A stretch of DNA of 64,000 nucleotides. Origin: Oscillospiraceae bacterium. GTDB taxonomy: Bacteria; Bacillota; Clostridia; Oscillospirales; UBA929. Positions 52,546 through 61,432 of this stretch are shown in pieces. The DNA is taken from assembly GCA_031254195.1 (NCBI GenBank), contig JAIRUW010000013.1, positions 1 through 64,000 on the forward strand, in the 5' to 3' direction. The stretch's first letter is position 1. Each line of letters starts with the position of its first letter. Below the pieces are notes generated by a model. The model did no database searches. It was not told the DNA's origin and saw only the letters and a program-made list of their open reading frames with translations. Both the position numbers and the translations under genes were made by a program.

Positions 52546-53952
52546 TTACAACGGCTCTATGCCGTCTATCCGTTCCAGCGGCTTCAGCGCGGGGCCGCTG
52601 ATTACTTTGCCCTCGCGATCAAAGCGGGAGCCGTGGCAGGTGCAGTCCCATGTGTTTTCGTCCTCGTTCCATTTGACCGGGCAGCCCATATGGGTGCAAA
52701 CCGGTTTGAAGGGCGGAATGATATGGCTTGCGAAGTTCCCGGCGATGTCGGCCGCTGTTTTCACAAAGCTCTTAGCTTGCAGCCCAACGTCGCCCCGGTC
52801 AAGGCGGAAGGCGTCCTCGAAATCGCTGCGCCCCCTCGTAATCATGTCGCTGATGATCTCCGCCGCCGCCATGCCGGAGGTCATGCCCCACTTGTTGAAG
52901 CCCGTGGCGAGGTAAATGTTTTCTCCCGCGCTGTCGTAACGCCCGATATACGGCACCCCGTCGTGGGTCATGCAGTCCTGCGCCGACCATAGATACGCCG
53001 CCCGGCTTTCCGGGTAAAGGCGCCGCGCGTCTTTCAGCAGGCCGTCATAGTGTAGCTCTTTGCTGTCGTGGCCTGTTTTATGGTCATACGCGCCGAACAG
53101 GACCATGTCCCGTCCGTCCGTGTCCTTCTGCGGTCGGAACGAAAACCCGCCGTCGGCACAGTCAAGGTACATATCCCGCATCACCCCGGCGTCTTTCAGC
53201 GCCGCCACATAGGAACGGTCTTGATAGATTCTGGCGAAGAGCAGGGAGTGTTTGTCAATAAAGGGGTAATGGGTGCAGGAGATAATATGCTTCGCGCGGA
53301 TGTTCCCTTTGTCGGTGTAGACAATCCCCGCCTCTGCCGCCGTGGCTTTTGTGTGCGTATAGATTTTGCACCCCGCCCTGGTCAGGACGCCGCAGATATG
53401 GCTGGCGAATCTCAAAGGGTGGAAATAGGCTTGGTTGGGGAAACGGACAGCTCCCCTGACAGCGAACGGCAACTCGGTGACGGGTTCTAGCTCCGCGTCG
53501 ATTCCGAGCTGTTGCGCCGCGCGCGCTTCGTCTTCGATGGCTTCAACCTGCCTGTCATTGGTCGTATAAATCCACGCGTTACAAGGCGTGAACCCGCAGT
53601 CGATCATCTCCCGCCTGATGATCTCGCCATAATGCTGGATAGCGCTTTCGTTGGCGGCAAGGTATTGCAGGGCGCGTTCCTTGCCCAGTCCCTTGATGAG
53701 CTTCGCGTAGATCAGGCCGTGCTGCGAGGTGATCTTGGCGGTGGTACTGGCGGTGACGCCGGAACACGGCCCGTCCGCGTCGATAAGGACGATGTTCTCA
53801 ACGCCTTTGCGGTATAGAAAATACGCGCATAGCAGCCCGCTCAGCCCCGCGCCGACAATAACGGCGTTTGCCTGTATATCTCCCGGCAGCGGATGGAACC
53901 CGTGCATTTTTTCAAGTTGCCAAAAGGACTGCCTTTTTACCTCTACAGTCAT
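52546..53952 (-). CDS. FAD-dependent oxidoreductase with C-terminal Rieske domain
   Basis: The N-terminal DAO-type domain has the dinucleotide fold [20 protein letters not shown] and ends with [20 protein letters not shown]. The C-terminal Rieske domain shows both ligand pairs, CTHMGC and CTCHGSRFD, for a [2Fe-2S] cluster. Such fusions are known in Firmicutes as possible amino-acid or glycine-type oxidases with built-in electron transfer; the substrate is unknown. The ATG at 53952 follows GGGAGGG. At 468 residues it is typical of this architecture. Confidence 0.92.
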   Translation of the reverse strand: MTVEVKRQSFWQLEKMHGFHPLPGDIQANAVIVGAGLSGLLCAYFLYRKGVENIVLIDADGPCSGVTASTTAKITSQHGLIYAKLIKGLGKERALQYLAANESAIQHYGEIIRREMIDCGFTPCNAWIYTTNDRQVEAIEDEARAAQQLGIDAELEPVTELPFAVRGAVRFPNQAYFHPLRFASHICGVLTRAGCKIYTHTKATAAEAGIVYTDKGNIRAKHIISCTHYPFIDKHSLLFARIYQDRSYVAALKDAGVMRDMYLDCADGGFSFRPQKDTDGRDMVLFGAYDHKTGHDSKELHYDGLLKDARRLYPESRAAYLWSAQDCMTHDGVPYIGRYDSAGENIYLATGFNKWGMTSGMAAAEIISDMITRGRSDFEDAFRLDRGDVGLQAKSFVKTAADIAGNFASHIIPPFKPVCTHMGCPVKWNEDENTWDCTCHGSRFDREGKVISGPALKPLERIDGIEPL

Positions 53953-54040
53953 TTTGCATCCCTCCCGGCGATAGCATTTGCCAAAACCTGATACCCTATC
54001 CCCGGCCCGCCGCATATACTGCCAGGGGGGGGATGCGGTG

Positions 54041-54598
54041 ATGTCCGGGATATGGGAAGGCGCGGTGTTGGCGTTAGCCTGCTCGATTGACGCGTTCGCG
54101 GTCAGCTTTGCTTACGGCGGCAAACGGATACATATACCCTTGCCGTCAGCGCTGGTGGTCGCGTTGACCTGCACCGCGTTCCTGAGCGTATCGCTCTGGC
54201 TGGGCGCTGGAATACGGCAGTTTCTGCCCCCGTGGCTGACCTCCGGCGTCAGCTTCGGCGTCCTGTTTCTGTTGGGTGTGGTCAAGCTGTGGGAAAGCAT
54301 GAAAAACAGGCCGCCAGATCATAAAAAGGCGGACAAAAACGGGGATATGGTCATATCCCCGTTTGAAGCGGCATTATTGGCCGTTGGCCTTTCGATGGAC
54401 GGCCTTGCGGCTGGGTTTGGCGCGGGCGTCGGAAACGTGAATGCCGTGGTCATGGCCGTTGCGTCAGCCGCCTTGGGCACGGCCGCCGTCACAGGCGGCT
54501 GCCGCTTAGGCGCGAAACTGTCACGGGCGCTGGCATGGAACCTTTCGTGGGTCAGCGGCGCAATATTGATTGCTTTGGCGGTTTGGAAGCTGCTTTGA
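54041..54598 (+). CDS. YtaF/MntP-like membrane protein
   Basis: The 185-residue protein has six transmembrane segments in two repeats, each with an Asp motif: [15 protein letters not shown] and [15 protein letters not shown]. This is the pattern of MntP-type manganese exporters and of the sporulation protein YtaF. A short acidic loop (DKNGDM) lies between the halves. The ATG at 54041 has GGGGGGGATG upstream. Its TGA stop directly abuts the last base of the converging xylanase gene, so there is no intergenic base between them. Confidence 0.85.
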   Translation: MSGIWEGAVLALACSIDAFAVSFAYGGKRIHIPLPSALVVALTCTAFLSVSLWLGAGIRQFLPPWLTSGVSFGVLFLLGVVKLWESMKNRPPDHKKADKNGDMVISPFEAALLAVGLSMDGLAAGFGAGVGNVNAVVMAVASAALGTAAVTGGCRLGAKLSRALAWNLSWVSGAILIALAVWKLL

Positions 54599-56494
54599 TT
54601 ACCTTTTCCGCTTCATCAAAACGATGACCAGTGCTACAATCGCGGCCAAAACGGCCACGGAGCCTACAATGATGAGGATGAGAACGCCGTCAACGGCGAA
54701 TATAGCGCCGCTCTCTTCCTCTCCGCCATTCTGCGAAGGAGAAGGCGTTGCTTCACTGCTGGGAGATGGCTCAACTCCCTTATCCGGCGGTGAGGCAGGG
54801 ACGCCGGTACTCTCGCCGCCCGTTTGGTTTTTGATGTCGTTATAGTCGCCCGCGAGGAAACCTTCGGGATCCATCACGGCGTAGAAAGCGAGCTTAGGGC
54901 CTCCGGTTTCATTGAAGAGGAGGGGGCTTCCGGCGCTGCGCCAGCTTGTGGGGTCGTCGATGCCCCATATGCTGACGCGGGCGATATGGTCTGAATAGTC
55001 TTTATAGATTTTGAAGAGCTGCGCGTAAAGTGTAGCCTGCTTCATCTCCTCCGCCTCGTCCAGCTCCTTATACCGTGACCAGCTCCCCGCCGGGATGTCC
55101 AGCTCGCTGACGGAAATCTCCGCGCCGGTCCTGATCCAGCGGCGGATGGTGTCCTCCACATCCTGCGGGTTTAGGGCGTCTGTCCAATAGTGCGCCTGCA
55201 TTCCAAGCCCCTCGACCAGCAATCTGTCCGGTTCTGTGTTGCGGGGGTCGGCCTTCCATTTTTCGTTGAGGTCTTCGGCCATCAGGGCGATGGCTTCCCG
55301 CTTGCCCATGTATTCCTCGTTATAATCGTTGAAGTAGAGGATGGCGTTGGGGTCGGCAAGGCGGGTGAAAACGAAGGCGTCATAGATATAATCCGCGCCG
55401 CTTTCCCCGGCGGCCATGTCTGCGCCATTGGCATAGGCGCCGTACCAAGCCGCACTCTCGGCGCTGCTGCCGCCTTTGCGCAGCGCGTCACGCCAGTCGG
55501 ACGGTACAGAGCCGGTGCTGGCGGTAAACGCCTCGTTGACGACGTCCCAAGAGATGACCCGCCCGGCGTAATGCCCGGCCACCGTGTTGATGAACTCCTC
55601 CAGATTGGCCCGGGCCTCGTCACGGGTCAATACCGTCCCGTCAGGGTTTTTGTTCAGCCACGGCGCCGACTGGGCGTGCCAGACAAGCGTGTGCCCATGT
55701 ACAGGGATACCGGCCCCGGCGAGGGTTTCGATAAAGCTATCGGCGCTGGAGAACTGGTAATCCCCTTTACTTTTGCCGCCGAGCGCGTCGGGCTTCATGG
55801 CATTGCCCGCCGTCATGGCGTTGAAGTGCCGCTGTACCAGCTCAAAGCGCTGACCGGTGAGGTCCTGGCGGCTGAAAGCGGAGCCGATGAGGAAATGGTC
55901 CTTATAGATTTCATGCAGAGAGGGGAGTTGAATGCTGGCAAGCATCCCGCCGCCCGAAGGCGCAAAGAAGGAAATATCATCGATGTAAAATTCCGCGTCG
56001 GGCGTGTCGTTTTCGATATAGATCGTGATATACTCCGCGTTGGGGTAAATGAACCGCCCCTGCAACTCCGTCCACCCGTCGGATGTAGAGACCGTCTTCA
56101 CATCCAGATTGTAATATTCCGCCCCGTCGCCCTCCCCGATTTGCGTGGACAGGCGGAAATCTGAGCTGCCCGACAGGGGCAGCACCCAGGCCGTCACGGT
56201 ATACAGCACATCCGGCTCGGCATAGAATGTCACGTTGAGCGATGGGCCGTGCCACGATTGCGAACGGTCGGTGACAAAGAGCGACCTCGTGCCGCTATAC
56301 GCCTCGTCGCTGGTCACGGTGAGCGTCTCTACCCCGCCGTGGCCCTCAAAGCCCTGCCGTGTGCCATTTTCAAAGTCGATGACCCGCATTTCGGGAGCCG
56401 CCTCCACGATAAACACGGGCTGAGCGGACAAAAGCACAACCAAAATCGCCAGGATAAAGGACAAACGCCTCCTCGCGCGAGCGGATCGAGCCAT
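54599..56494 (-). CDS. Cell-surface GH10 endo-beta-1,4-xylanase with N-terminal CBM
   Basis: A signal peptide (LSFILAILVVLLSAQPVFIVEA) is followed by a carbohydrate-binding module of the CBM4/9 type (FENGTRQGFEGHGG, YIDDISFFAP, about residues 35-180). The GH10 catalytic domain has GHTLVWHAQSAPWL, the acid/base in SWDVVNEAF and the nucleophile in ISVSELDIP. A Pro/Ser linker and a C-terminal membrane anchor (LILIIVGSVAVLAAIVALVIVLMKRKR) follow, so the enzyme is tethered to the cell. It cleaves xylan outside the cell. The ATG at 56494 has AAAGGGG upstream. Confidence 0.95.
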   Translation of the reverse strand: MARSARARRRLSFILAILVVLLSAQPVFIVEAAPEMRVIDFENGTRQGFEGHGGVETLTVTSDEAYSGTRSLFVTDRSQSWHGPSLNVTFYAEPDVLYTVTAWVLPLSGSSDFRLSTQIGEGDGAEYYNLDVKTVSTSDGWTELQGRFIYPNAEYITIYIENDTPDAEFYIDDISFFAPSGGGMLASIQLPSLHEIYKDHFLIGSAFSRQDLTGQRFELVQRHFNAMTAGNAMKPDALGGKSKGDYQFSSADSFIETLAGAGIPVHGHTLVWHAQSAPWLNKNPDGTVLTRDEARANLEEFINTVAGHYAGRVISWDVVNEAFTASTGSVPSDWRDALRKGGSSAESAAWYGAYANGADMAAGESGADYIYDAFVFTRLADPNAILYFNDYNEEYMGKREAIALMAEDLNEKWKADPRNTEPDRLLVEGLGMQAHYWTDALNPQDVEDTIRRWIRTGAEISVSELDIPAGSWSRYKELDEAEEMKQATLYAQLFKIYKDYSDHIARVSIWGIDDPTSWRSAGSPLLFNETGGPKLAFYAVMDPEGFLAGDYNDIKNQTGGESTGVPASPPDKGVEPSPSSEATPSPSQNGGEEESGAIFAVDGVLILIIVGSVAVLAAIVALVIVLMKRKR

Positions 56495-56628
56495 ATGTGG
56501 TGTTCCCCTTTCTATGATAGCCGTCCCCACTAAAATACCATAACGCAAGGGGTCCTGTCAACAGCAGAAGCCACACGAAATCATAACTAATCGAAGCCTG
56601 TCGGCATATACCGGCGTGTTTTCCGTAC

Positions 56629-56658
56629 TTGACAAACCCATATCATAAGGTATATGAT
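56629..56658 (+). promoter_or_regulatory. Promoter of the first SLH gene
   Basis: TTGACA, an 18-base spacer and TATGAT. An inverted repeat ATCATA/TATGAT overlaps the spacer and -10 box. Confidence 0.6.
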
Positions 56659-56689
56659 TATGTAAAATAACAAGAAATGGGGAATAAAA

Positions 56690-57988
56690 ATGAAAAAAAG
56701 ATTAGCCTCTTTCACGCTTATCTTCGCCATGCTGGTAATTTTTGCCTCCCCCGCAGCGCTTGCCGCGTCCTCTCTCAGCTTTGACGGTAATAAAAGCGGT
56801 GGTGAATTTACTTCGATCACGACTCTGATTCTAAACATCAACCAGCGGTACACCACCGTGTACGACGCCGATTTTACAGGATTTTCAGTCACGCTGGGCG
56901 GCAAGAGCGTTAGCACAAGACCAATATATTTGAGCGGCACCTTTGATACATATACCAACAGCACTACCATTTATCTCCCGTTAAACAACACCCTGACGGA
57001 AAAGGGGATTTATACATTCAACATCACTTTTAAGGGAATAAAGCTGACCACAACCGTAGCTATCGGGCCTGACAAGGTTCCCACCGGCAGCGATTTCAGC
57101 CAGCTGAGATGCAGTACAGACGACCTTGAAACCAACATAGCCGGATTGGTCGCCCATTTCAACGGCAGGTGCGCCCGTCCGAGCATCCCCCTGTTTACGG
57201 ACTTTAAGGCCGAAAAGGACGGCTCGCCAATCCAAGTCAGCTATTATGTCAGCACCATGGATCCTGTCCTCACAAGCAACAGCACCCTGGTCAGCATCAT
57301 CTTCACTACACCCATAACGGATCGCGGAACCTATAAATTCTCCATAAAGTTCGATGGCGTCGAGCGGTCTGTGTCGATGCGGCTGGGAGGGGAAGACCCT
57401 ATAGATGAAGTGGAAGAGGTAGCGGTTTTGCCCCCGCTCCTGCCACTCGACCTCTCCACCGCCGACGGCTGGGCGCATGACCACATCGAAAGCGCCCATA
57501 GCAAACGCTTCCTCCCGCCCGAGATACAGGGCGCTTACACTGCCAATGTCACCCGTAAGGAGTTCGTCTACCTCGCCATGAGCTGGCTCAATTACGTAAC
57601 AGAAATGAGCAACGAACAACTGGTGGCACAATACGCCACATTCCCCAACAGGACATTCAATGACACGTCAGACCCCATCATCCTCGCGGCGGGCAAACTG
57701 GACATCACCGCCGGCAACCCTGACGGCAGCTTCGGCGCTAACACCACGTTCAACCGCCAGCAGGCGGCGATGATGCTGACAAAGGTGCTGATCATACTGG
57801 GCGATAACACCGACAACGCCCCGAATTTTGGGTTCGCGGACATTGACACCGCCGACAGCTGGGCGCGGAACGCCATCAATTATGTAGGCAGTTACGACAT
57901 CATGACCGGCAAGACCGGCGGGCGCTTTGCCCCGCACGATACCTTCACGCGGCAGGAGAGCATCATCGTCTTCAATAAAATGGGATAA
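56690..57988 (+). CDS. SLH-domain surface protein 1
   Basis: A signal peptide (LASFTLIFAMLVIFASPAALA) is followed by about 220 residues of two beta-rich repeats (SFDGNKSGGEFTSITTLILNIN, ITFKGIKLTTTVAIG; FKAEKDGSPIQVSYYV, SIKFDGVERSVSMRLGG). Three C-terminal SLH domains (GWAHDHIESAHSKRFLPPEIQG, AAGKLDITAGNPDGSF, DSWARNAINYVGSYDIMTG) anchor it to pyruvylated cell-wall polymer. The 432-residue size is small for an S-layer protein. The role of the N-terminal half is unknown. Confidence 0.9.
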   Translation: MKKRLASFTLIFAMLVIFASPAALAASSLSFDGNKSGGEFTSITTLILNINQRYTTVYDADFTGFSVTLGGKSVSTRPIYLSGTFDTYTNSTTIYLPLNNTLTEKGIYTFNITFKGIKLTTTVAIGPDKVPTGSDFSQLRCSTDDLETNIAGLVAHFNGRCARPSIPLFTDFKAEKDGSPIQVSYYVSTMDPVLTSNSTLVSIIFTTPITDRGTYKFSIKFDGVERSVSMRLGGEDPIDEVEEVAVLPPLLPLDLSTADGWAHDHIESAHSKRFLPPEIQGAYTANVTRKEFVYLAMSWLNYVTEMSNEQLVAQYATFPNRTFNDTSDPIILAAGKLDITAGNPDGSFGANTTFNRQQAAMMLTKVLIILGDNTDNAPNFGFADIDTADSWARNAINYVGSYDIMTGKTGGRFAPHDTFTRQESIIVFNKMG

Positions 57989-58042
57989 TAAATATAGAAT
58001 ACGCCCCGCCGCGCCAAGCATAGGCGCGGCGGGGCTGCTTAT

Positions 58043-58786
58043 CTACACATACCGGATTTCGATGCCGCCGAAGGAGACGTTTCCGGTGACCGTCAGCTGG
58101 GGAGCGTCCTCCGCTGGGGAGGCGCGGCCGTTATGATTTACCCCGCCCAACGCGCAGCTTATGTCGTCTATGACGCGCCAATGCCTAGGGACGGTAATCT
58201 CAATTGACCCGAATTGGCAGTCGCAGACGACCGTCGCGCCGTCCGGGCTGAGCTGCGCCTGGTCAAAGAAGGCCTCCAATGAGCCAAACTTGCAGATAAG
58301 CCGCGCGGTTTCCAAGCTGTCGGCGTGGATATAACGGCTGGCGGCCCCAAAAGTTACATCAATAACTGGGTTGTTGTCGCCGCCGCTGTCTTCGACCTGT
58401 GCGCCGGACTGCGTGAAAGAGCGGCTGTGCCGTCCGCCTCCCGAGACCTTCACGCGCTTCCATTTTCGCGGGAACAGGACGGCTAGGCCGCACGACGCCA
58501 GCACCGCCGCGATAATCAGCATCCAAGGGGATATATAGGGCCAGTCAAGCGTGCCCCGGAAGGTGATGTACAATACGGCAAGGGGGATGGGAAGCGGCGC
58601 GAAAGACAAATGCGCGAGGCACTGTACGAAGAATGTCACCGCCAGCGCCGCCACAATGAGGCTGCCAAGCCCGAGGTCCACGAACTCGTTGAACTGGTTG
58701 GCGATGATAAACGCCGCGGCGAGCAGCAGTAAAGTGCCCCATATCCATTTGGAAAGTTTGAACTGAAAGTTCCCAGCGATCTTCAT
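58043..58786 (-). CDS. LiaF-like membrane protein
   Basis: The 247-residue protein has four transmembrane segments in the first half (WGTLLLLAAAFIIANQF, LGSLIVAALAVTFFVQCLAHL, LPIPLAVLYITF, WMLIIAAVLASCGLAVLF). The C-terminal cytoplasmic or surface domain has the right-handed beta pattern of LiaF-like/DUF2154 proteins (VIDVTFGAASRYI, LICKFGSLEAFFDQAQL, CDCQFGSIEITVPRHW). Such proteins are linked to cell-envelope stress. It starts two bases after the LytTR regulator gene and is surely co-transcribed. Confidence 0.8.
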   Translation of the reverse strand: MKIAGNFQFKLSKWIWGTLLLLAAAFIIANQFNEFVDLGLGSLIVAALAVTFFVQCLAHLSFAPLPIPLAVLYITFRGTLDWPYISPWMLIIAAVLASCGLAVLFPRKWKRVKVSGGGRHSRSFTQSGAQVEDSGGDNNPVIDVTFGAASRYIHADSLETARLICKFGSLEAFFDQAQLSPDGATVVCDCQFGSIEITVPRHWRVIDDISCALGGVNHNGRASPAEDAPQLTVTGNVSFGGIEIRYV

Positions 58787-58788
58787 AG

Positions 58789-59238
58789 CTATACACTCCT
58801 GTCATTCATTTTATCTTTGAGGGCTTTGTAATAGTGCCGTGATATATAGATATGCTTGTGGGTGCCCGAGAACCTGACCTTGCTGGACGACGCTAGGTTG
58901 CGGTCGATGGCGTAAATGCGCGATGTGTTGATAATGGCGCCCTTGGCCGCCCGGATGAAAGCGCGGGGCAGAATGTCTGCCAGCTCATACAGCCTGCGCT
59001 TGACCCGAAAGGCGTCGTTTGCCGTATGCGCGTACACCTGCTCGCCGTCCGTCTCAAAAAACAGAATCTCCTCGAAGGGGAGGTAAAACTCCTGCGACCC
59101 TTTATAGAAAATGAGCTTCGGCGCGGACAGGCCGAGGATATATGCCTGGAGCTTCTGCACGGTGTCATCCACGCGGCCGCAGCGGATGACCACCTCGTCC
59201 TCCGGCAGCCCGTCGGACACCTCGATTCGCAGCTTCAC
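58789..59238 (-). CDS. LytTR-family DNA-binding regulator
   Basis: The 149-residue protein has a LytTR domain in its C-terminal 100 residues (YLPFEEILFFETDGEQVYAHTA, RRLYELADILPRAFIRAAKGAIINTSRI, RFSGTHKHIYISRHYYKAL). There is no receiver domain, so it is not a classical response regulator. I chose the GTG at 59238 with GGAGGTG eight bases upstream; longer starts are unlikely. It forms a two-gene unit with the LiaF-like protein, resembling LytTR regulatory systems in which a membrane protein inhibits the regulator. Confidence 0.88.
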   Translation of the reverse strand: MKLRIEVSDGLPEDEVVIRCGRVDDTVQKLQAYILGLSAPKLIFYKGSQEFYLPFEEILFFETDGEQVYAHTANDAFRVKRRLYELADILPRAFIRAAKGAIINTSRIYAIDRNLASSSKVRFSGTHKHIYISRHYYKALKDKMNDRSV

Positions 59239-59369
59239 ACAAACATCACCTCCATCACCCGTCCGCATTATATCAGCCGGAGCGGGCGGATACAAGGGGG
59301 AAACGGCAACAGGTGCGCACAAGCCGGTAAGCGGTCATAAAACGGGGGTATTGTGACGTTTCATGCAAA

Positions 59370-59393
59370 AATCCCGCCTACTCAGGCGGGATT
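59370..59393 (-). terminator. Intrinsic terminator
   Basis: AATCCCGCC and GGCGGGATT pair over nine bases with a six-base loop. On the - strand TTTGC follows, so it ends a - strand transcript coming from 59400-59670. Confidence 0.75.
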
Positions 59394-59431
59394 CATCTTA
59401 TATGACGCAACAAGCAAAACTTGACAACGCC

Positions 59432-59518
59432 TTACCATCGAATGCGATACGGATTTCTACAGCCGAGGAGCTTGCCGCAAGTGGTCTCGCCGGCACCGCA
59501 AGCAATCTGTAAGCTCAT
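59432..59518 (-). CDS. Possible 28-residue Cys-containing peptide
   Basis: A 28-codon frame encodes MSLQIACGAGETTCGKLLGC followed by eight residues (RNPYRIRW). It has three cysteines and a basic, aromatic end. The ribosome site is weak (CAAGG, 12 bases upstream). It lies inside a - strand unit bounded by a promoter-like sequence at 59672-59700 and the terminator at 59370-59393. It might be a real small peptide gene or chance. Confidence 0.25.
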   Translation of the reverse strand: MSLQIACGAGETTCGKLLGCRNPYRIRW

Positions 59519-59521
59519 CAG

Positions 59522-59666
59522 CAAAAAAACCTTGCATTTTGTCGTAAGCCTTGATAAAATGATTGCGAGAACAAAATAGTGGCAGCCGGGGAAGTGCTGA
59601 GAACACTCCCCCGGACCTATGCAGGATGAGTAAGCATCCCACACAGCAGCGTTTAGACTGCGCCAT
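59522..59666 (-). ncRNA. Candidate structured small RNA
   Basis: On the - strand three hairpins in a row are visible: GCAG/CTGC, GGGATG/CATCCT, and a long one at about 59580-59612 (CCGGGG...AGTG / CACT..CCCCGG). A CATTTT/AAAATG hairpin and seven T residues (59523-59529) follow. A promoter-like sequence lies just upstream. It does not match SRP, 6S, RNase P or tmRNA signatures that I can recall. Gene-free stretch 59239-59846 otherwise holds only the elements listed next to it. Confidence 0.4.
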
Positions 59667-59671
59667 CCCCT

Positions 59672-59700
59672 ATTATATCCCGTTTTTGTTATTCGGGCAA
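59672..59700 (-). promoter_or_regulatory. Promoter-like sequence for the candidate small RNA
   Basis: On the - strand TTGCCC, a 17-base spacer and a perfect TATAAT. Confidence 0.5.
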
Positions 59701-59725
59701 GGGGTATGTTGTGCTTGACGATAAC

Positions 59726-59760
59726 GCGACGTTGGGAAAATCTCCCTGCGTCGCTTTTTT
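59726..59760 (+). terminator. Intrinsic terminator in the leader of SLH gene 2
   Basis: GCGACG and CGTCGC enclose an inner GGGA/TCCC stem and are followed by six T residues. No gene lies directly upstream on the + strand, so it may act in attenuation or end a short leader RNA. Confidence 0.65.
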
Positions 59761-59761
59761 G

Positions 59762-59819
59762 TTCTCGGCAGCGGCACTCTCGGGGGGCGTAAGCCCTCCG
59801 GGGGTAGCTAAGCCGGGAA
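59762..59819 (+). promoter_or_regulatory. Structured leader element upstream of SLH gene 2
   Basis: A closing stem of eight base pairs (TTCTCGGC / GCCGGGAA) encloses an inner hairpin GGGGGGC-GTAA-GCCCTCC. The two stems are separated by the internal loop strands AGCGGCA and TAGCTAA. The element ends about 12 bases before the AAGGAGG of the SLH gene. I could not match it to a known riboswitch class. Confidence 0.45.
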
Positions 59820-59846
59820 TCAAAATAAACAAGGAGGTCACCCCAA

Positions 59847-61247
59847 ATGAAAACCATGAAAAGACTACTCGCCGTTGTATTGTGCATTGCCATGATAGCG
59901 GTAACAGGAATCCCGGCGTTAGCGGTCACAAACGAGCAGCCAAATGGCGACGGCTTCACCGCCTACAATCTGCATTGGGATAACCCGCAAGCGGGGCTTG
60001 CCAGCTTCTATATTCAATCACAGGATCATCCATATGCTATTGAGTTGTTCAAGGACGGCAAATCTATCGGGAATATAATAAGAGAGCGTCAAGAAGGAAA
60101 TCGCATTTTTGTAAACTTTTCCCCCTTTATGACCGAACCGGGCGCATATCATTTTACGGTTACTTGTATGACATGGGTAACATCGCCATATGGTTTGGAG
60201 ATTGGCCACCCGCAAAACGGTCAAGTCCGCACGAGTGAGGTCTTTAATCTTGGCGCTACGACGCTCGGCGCATTGGGTGACCCGGCCAATCTTCGGATAG
60301 CAGTAGATGGTACGGTGGTAACGTGTACATGGGATATACCCGCTGGATGGACTGCCGGACGTGATTCGTTCGCCGTTGGATTCACCGGCAGGAATTTGGA
60401 AGACCTCGGTTTAGGTTATCAAGAATGGGGAATCTCCGCAAATGTCAGCGAAGCCCGTTATGTTACAGACTTGCGAAACTTCCCCTCATCACCACATGGG
60501 GCAAATTCAGAAGCAACAATCGTGTACTATTTCGCAGTACAGGCCGTGAGCGGCAATACAGCCGTGGTGGCATCCAGCAATTCGGTTCTCAGTCCCACCG
60601 TATATAACTCGCGGACGGGTGAGATTATCCCGAACACCCAAGCCAATCAAGGCGACACAACACCCGCCACCCCCAACCTCGACAGCGCATCCTCATGGGC
60701 GCGTGAGGGCATCACGGCGGCCATCGGCAAGGGTTTCGTCCCAGCGGACATTCAAGGCAACTACACCAACGTCATCACCCGCGCCGAATTCTGCCGCCTC
60801 GCTGTCAGGTGGCTGGAGGTGCGGCTGGATAAGACCATAGACGCGATCGTGGCGGAGCATGGGATAGCGGAAAGGATGGGGCATACCTTCTCCGACACGA
60901 CGAATACCAATATACTCGCGGCATACCGTTTGGGCGTTACGGGCGGGGAGGTAGCGCCCACCGACGCCGCCCCCGGACGGTTTAATCCAAGCGGGCAGTT
61001 CAACCGTGAGCAGGCCGCGACGATGATACTGAACACCGTCAAGGTAGCGGGGATGGACGTGAGCAATACCGCTTCGGCGGGGTTCAACGACATCGGTACC
61101 GCCTCAAGCTGGGCGGTGAACGCGATCAACTACGTAAGGAACGCGGGAATCATGAGCGGCACAGGCACAGCGGACAACCCGCTGTTCAGCCCGCAGAGGG
61201 CGTATACACGGCAGGAGAGCATTGTGACGTTCAATAATATCGGATAA
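59847..61247 (+). CDS. SLH-domain surface protein 2
   Basis: A signal peptide (MKRLLAVVLCIAMIAVTGIPALA) is followed by about 250 residues of unknown beta-rich domains, possibly including a fibronectin-III-like domain (PANLRIAVDGTVVTCTWDIPAG). A spacer with Pro and Thr follows, then three SLH domains (SSWAREGITAAIGKGFVPADIQGNY, AAYRLGVTGGEVAP, SSWAVNAINYVRNAGIMSG). The 466-residue protein is probably a cell-wall-attached surface protein. AAGGAGG precedes the ATG. Its SLH region is similar to that of the protein at 56690, but the N-terminal parts are unrelated. Confidence 0.9.
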   Translation: MKTMKRLLAVVLCIAMIAVTGIPALAVTNEQPNGDGFTAYNLHWDNPQAGLASFYIQSQDHPYAIELFKDGKSIGNIIRERQEGNRIFVNFSPFMTEPGAYHFTVTCMTWVTSPYGLEIGHPQNGQVRTSEVFNLGATTLGALGDPANLRIAVDGTVVTCTWDIPAGWTAGRDSFAVGFTGRNLEDLGLGYQEWGISANVSEARYVTDLRNFPSSPHGANSEATIVYYFAVQAVSGNTAVVASSNSVLSPTVYNSRTGEIIPNTQANQGDTTPATPNLDSASSWAREGITAAIGKGFVPADIQGNYTNVITRAEFCRLAVRWLEVRLDKTIDAIVAEHGIAERMGHTFSDTTNTNILAAYRLGVTGGEVAPTDAAPGRFNPSGQFNREQAATMILNTVKVAGMDVSNTASAGFNDIGTASSWAVNAINYVRNAGIMSGTGTADNPLFSPQRAYTRQESIVTFNNIG

Positions 61248-61249
61248 GT

Positions 61250-61432
61250 GTGTGGGCGGCCTTTGGCCGTCCGCAAAATCCCCCTGTCATTGCGATGACA
61301 TCCCCCTTTCACTAAAGGGGGATGGACGAAAGAATAGCGCGTTCCAAGCCCTCCCTCTTTCACAAAAGAGGGATACCGCCCACAGGCGGAGGGAGATTTT
61401 CTTTGTAGGGGCGGCCTTTGTGTCCGTCCGTA
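61250..61432. repeat. Intergenic hairpin-rich repeat region
   Basis: Several perfect hairpins follow one another: GGCC-TTT-GGCC, TGTCAT/ATGACA, ATCCCCCTTT-CAC-TAAAGGGGGAT (61300-61323), CCCTCTTT-CAC-AAAAGAGGG (61353-61372) and CTCCCTC/GAGGGAG around it. The two CAC-loop hairpins are related in sequence, and GGCGGCCTTTG occurs twice (61257 and 61411). This looks like a dispersed intergenic repeat rather than a gene. Confidence 0.6.

Noticed and set aside
55190..56164. 324-codon + strand frame opposite the GH10 gene
   Set aside because: It is antisense to the xylanase catalytic domain and has no start signal.
59522..59666. SRP RNA or 6S RNA in the - strand hairpin region
   Set aside because: The SRP GGAAG-type tetraloop region is absent, and no long closed stem with a central bubble as in 6S RNA can be drawn.
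59762..59819. Cyclic di-GMP (GEMM) or cyclic di-AMP riboswitch before SLH gene 2
   Set aside because: The GTAA-capped stem and AGCTAA-like strand are suggestive, but the conserved cores of neither class can be aligned, and the element is too short for the cyclic di-AMP class.
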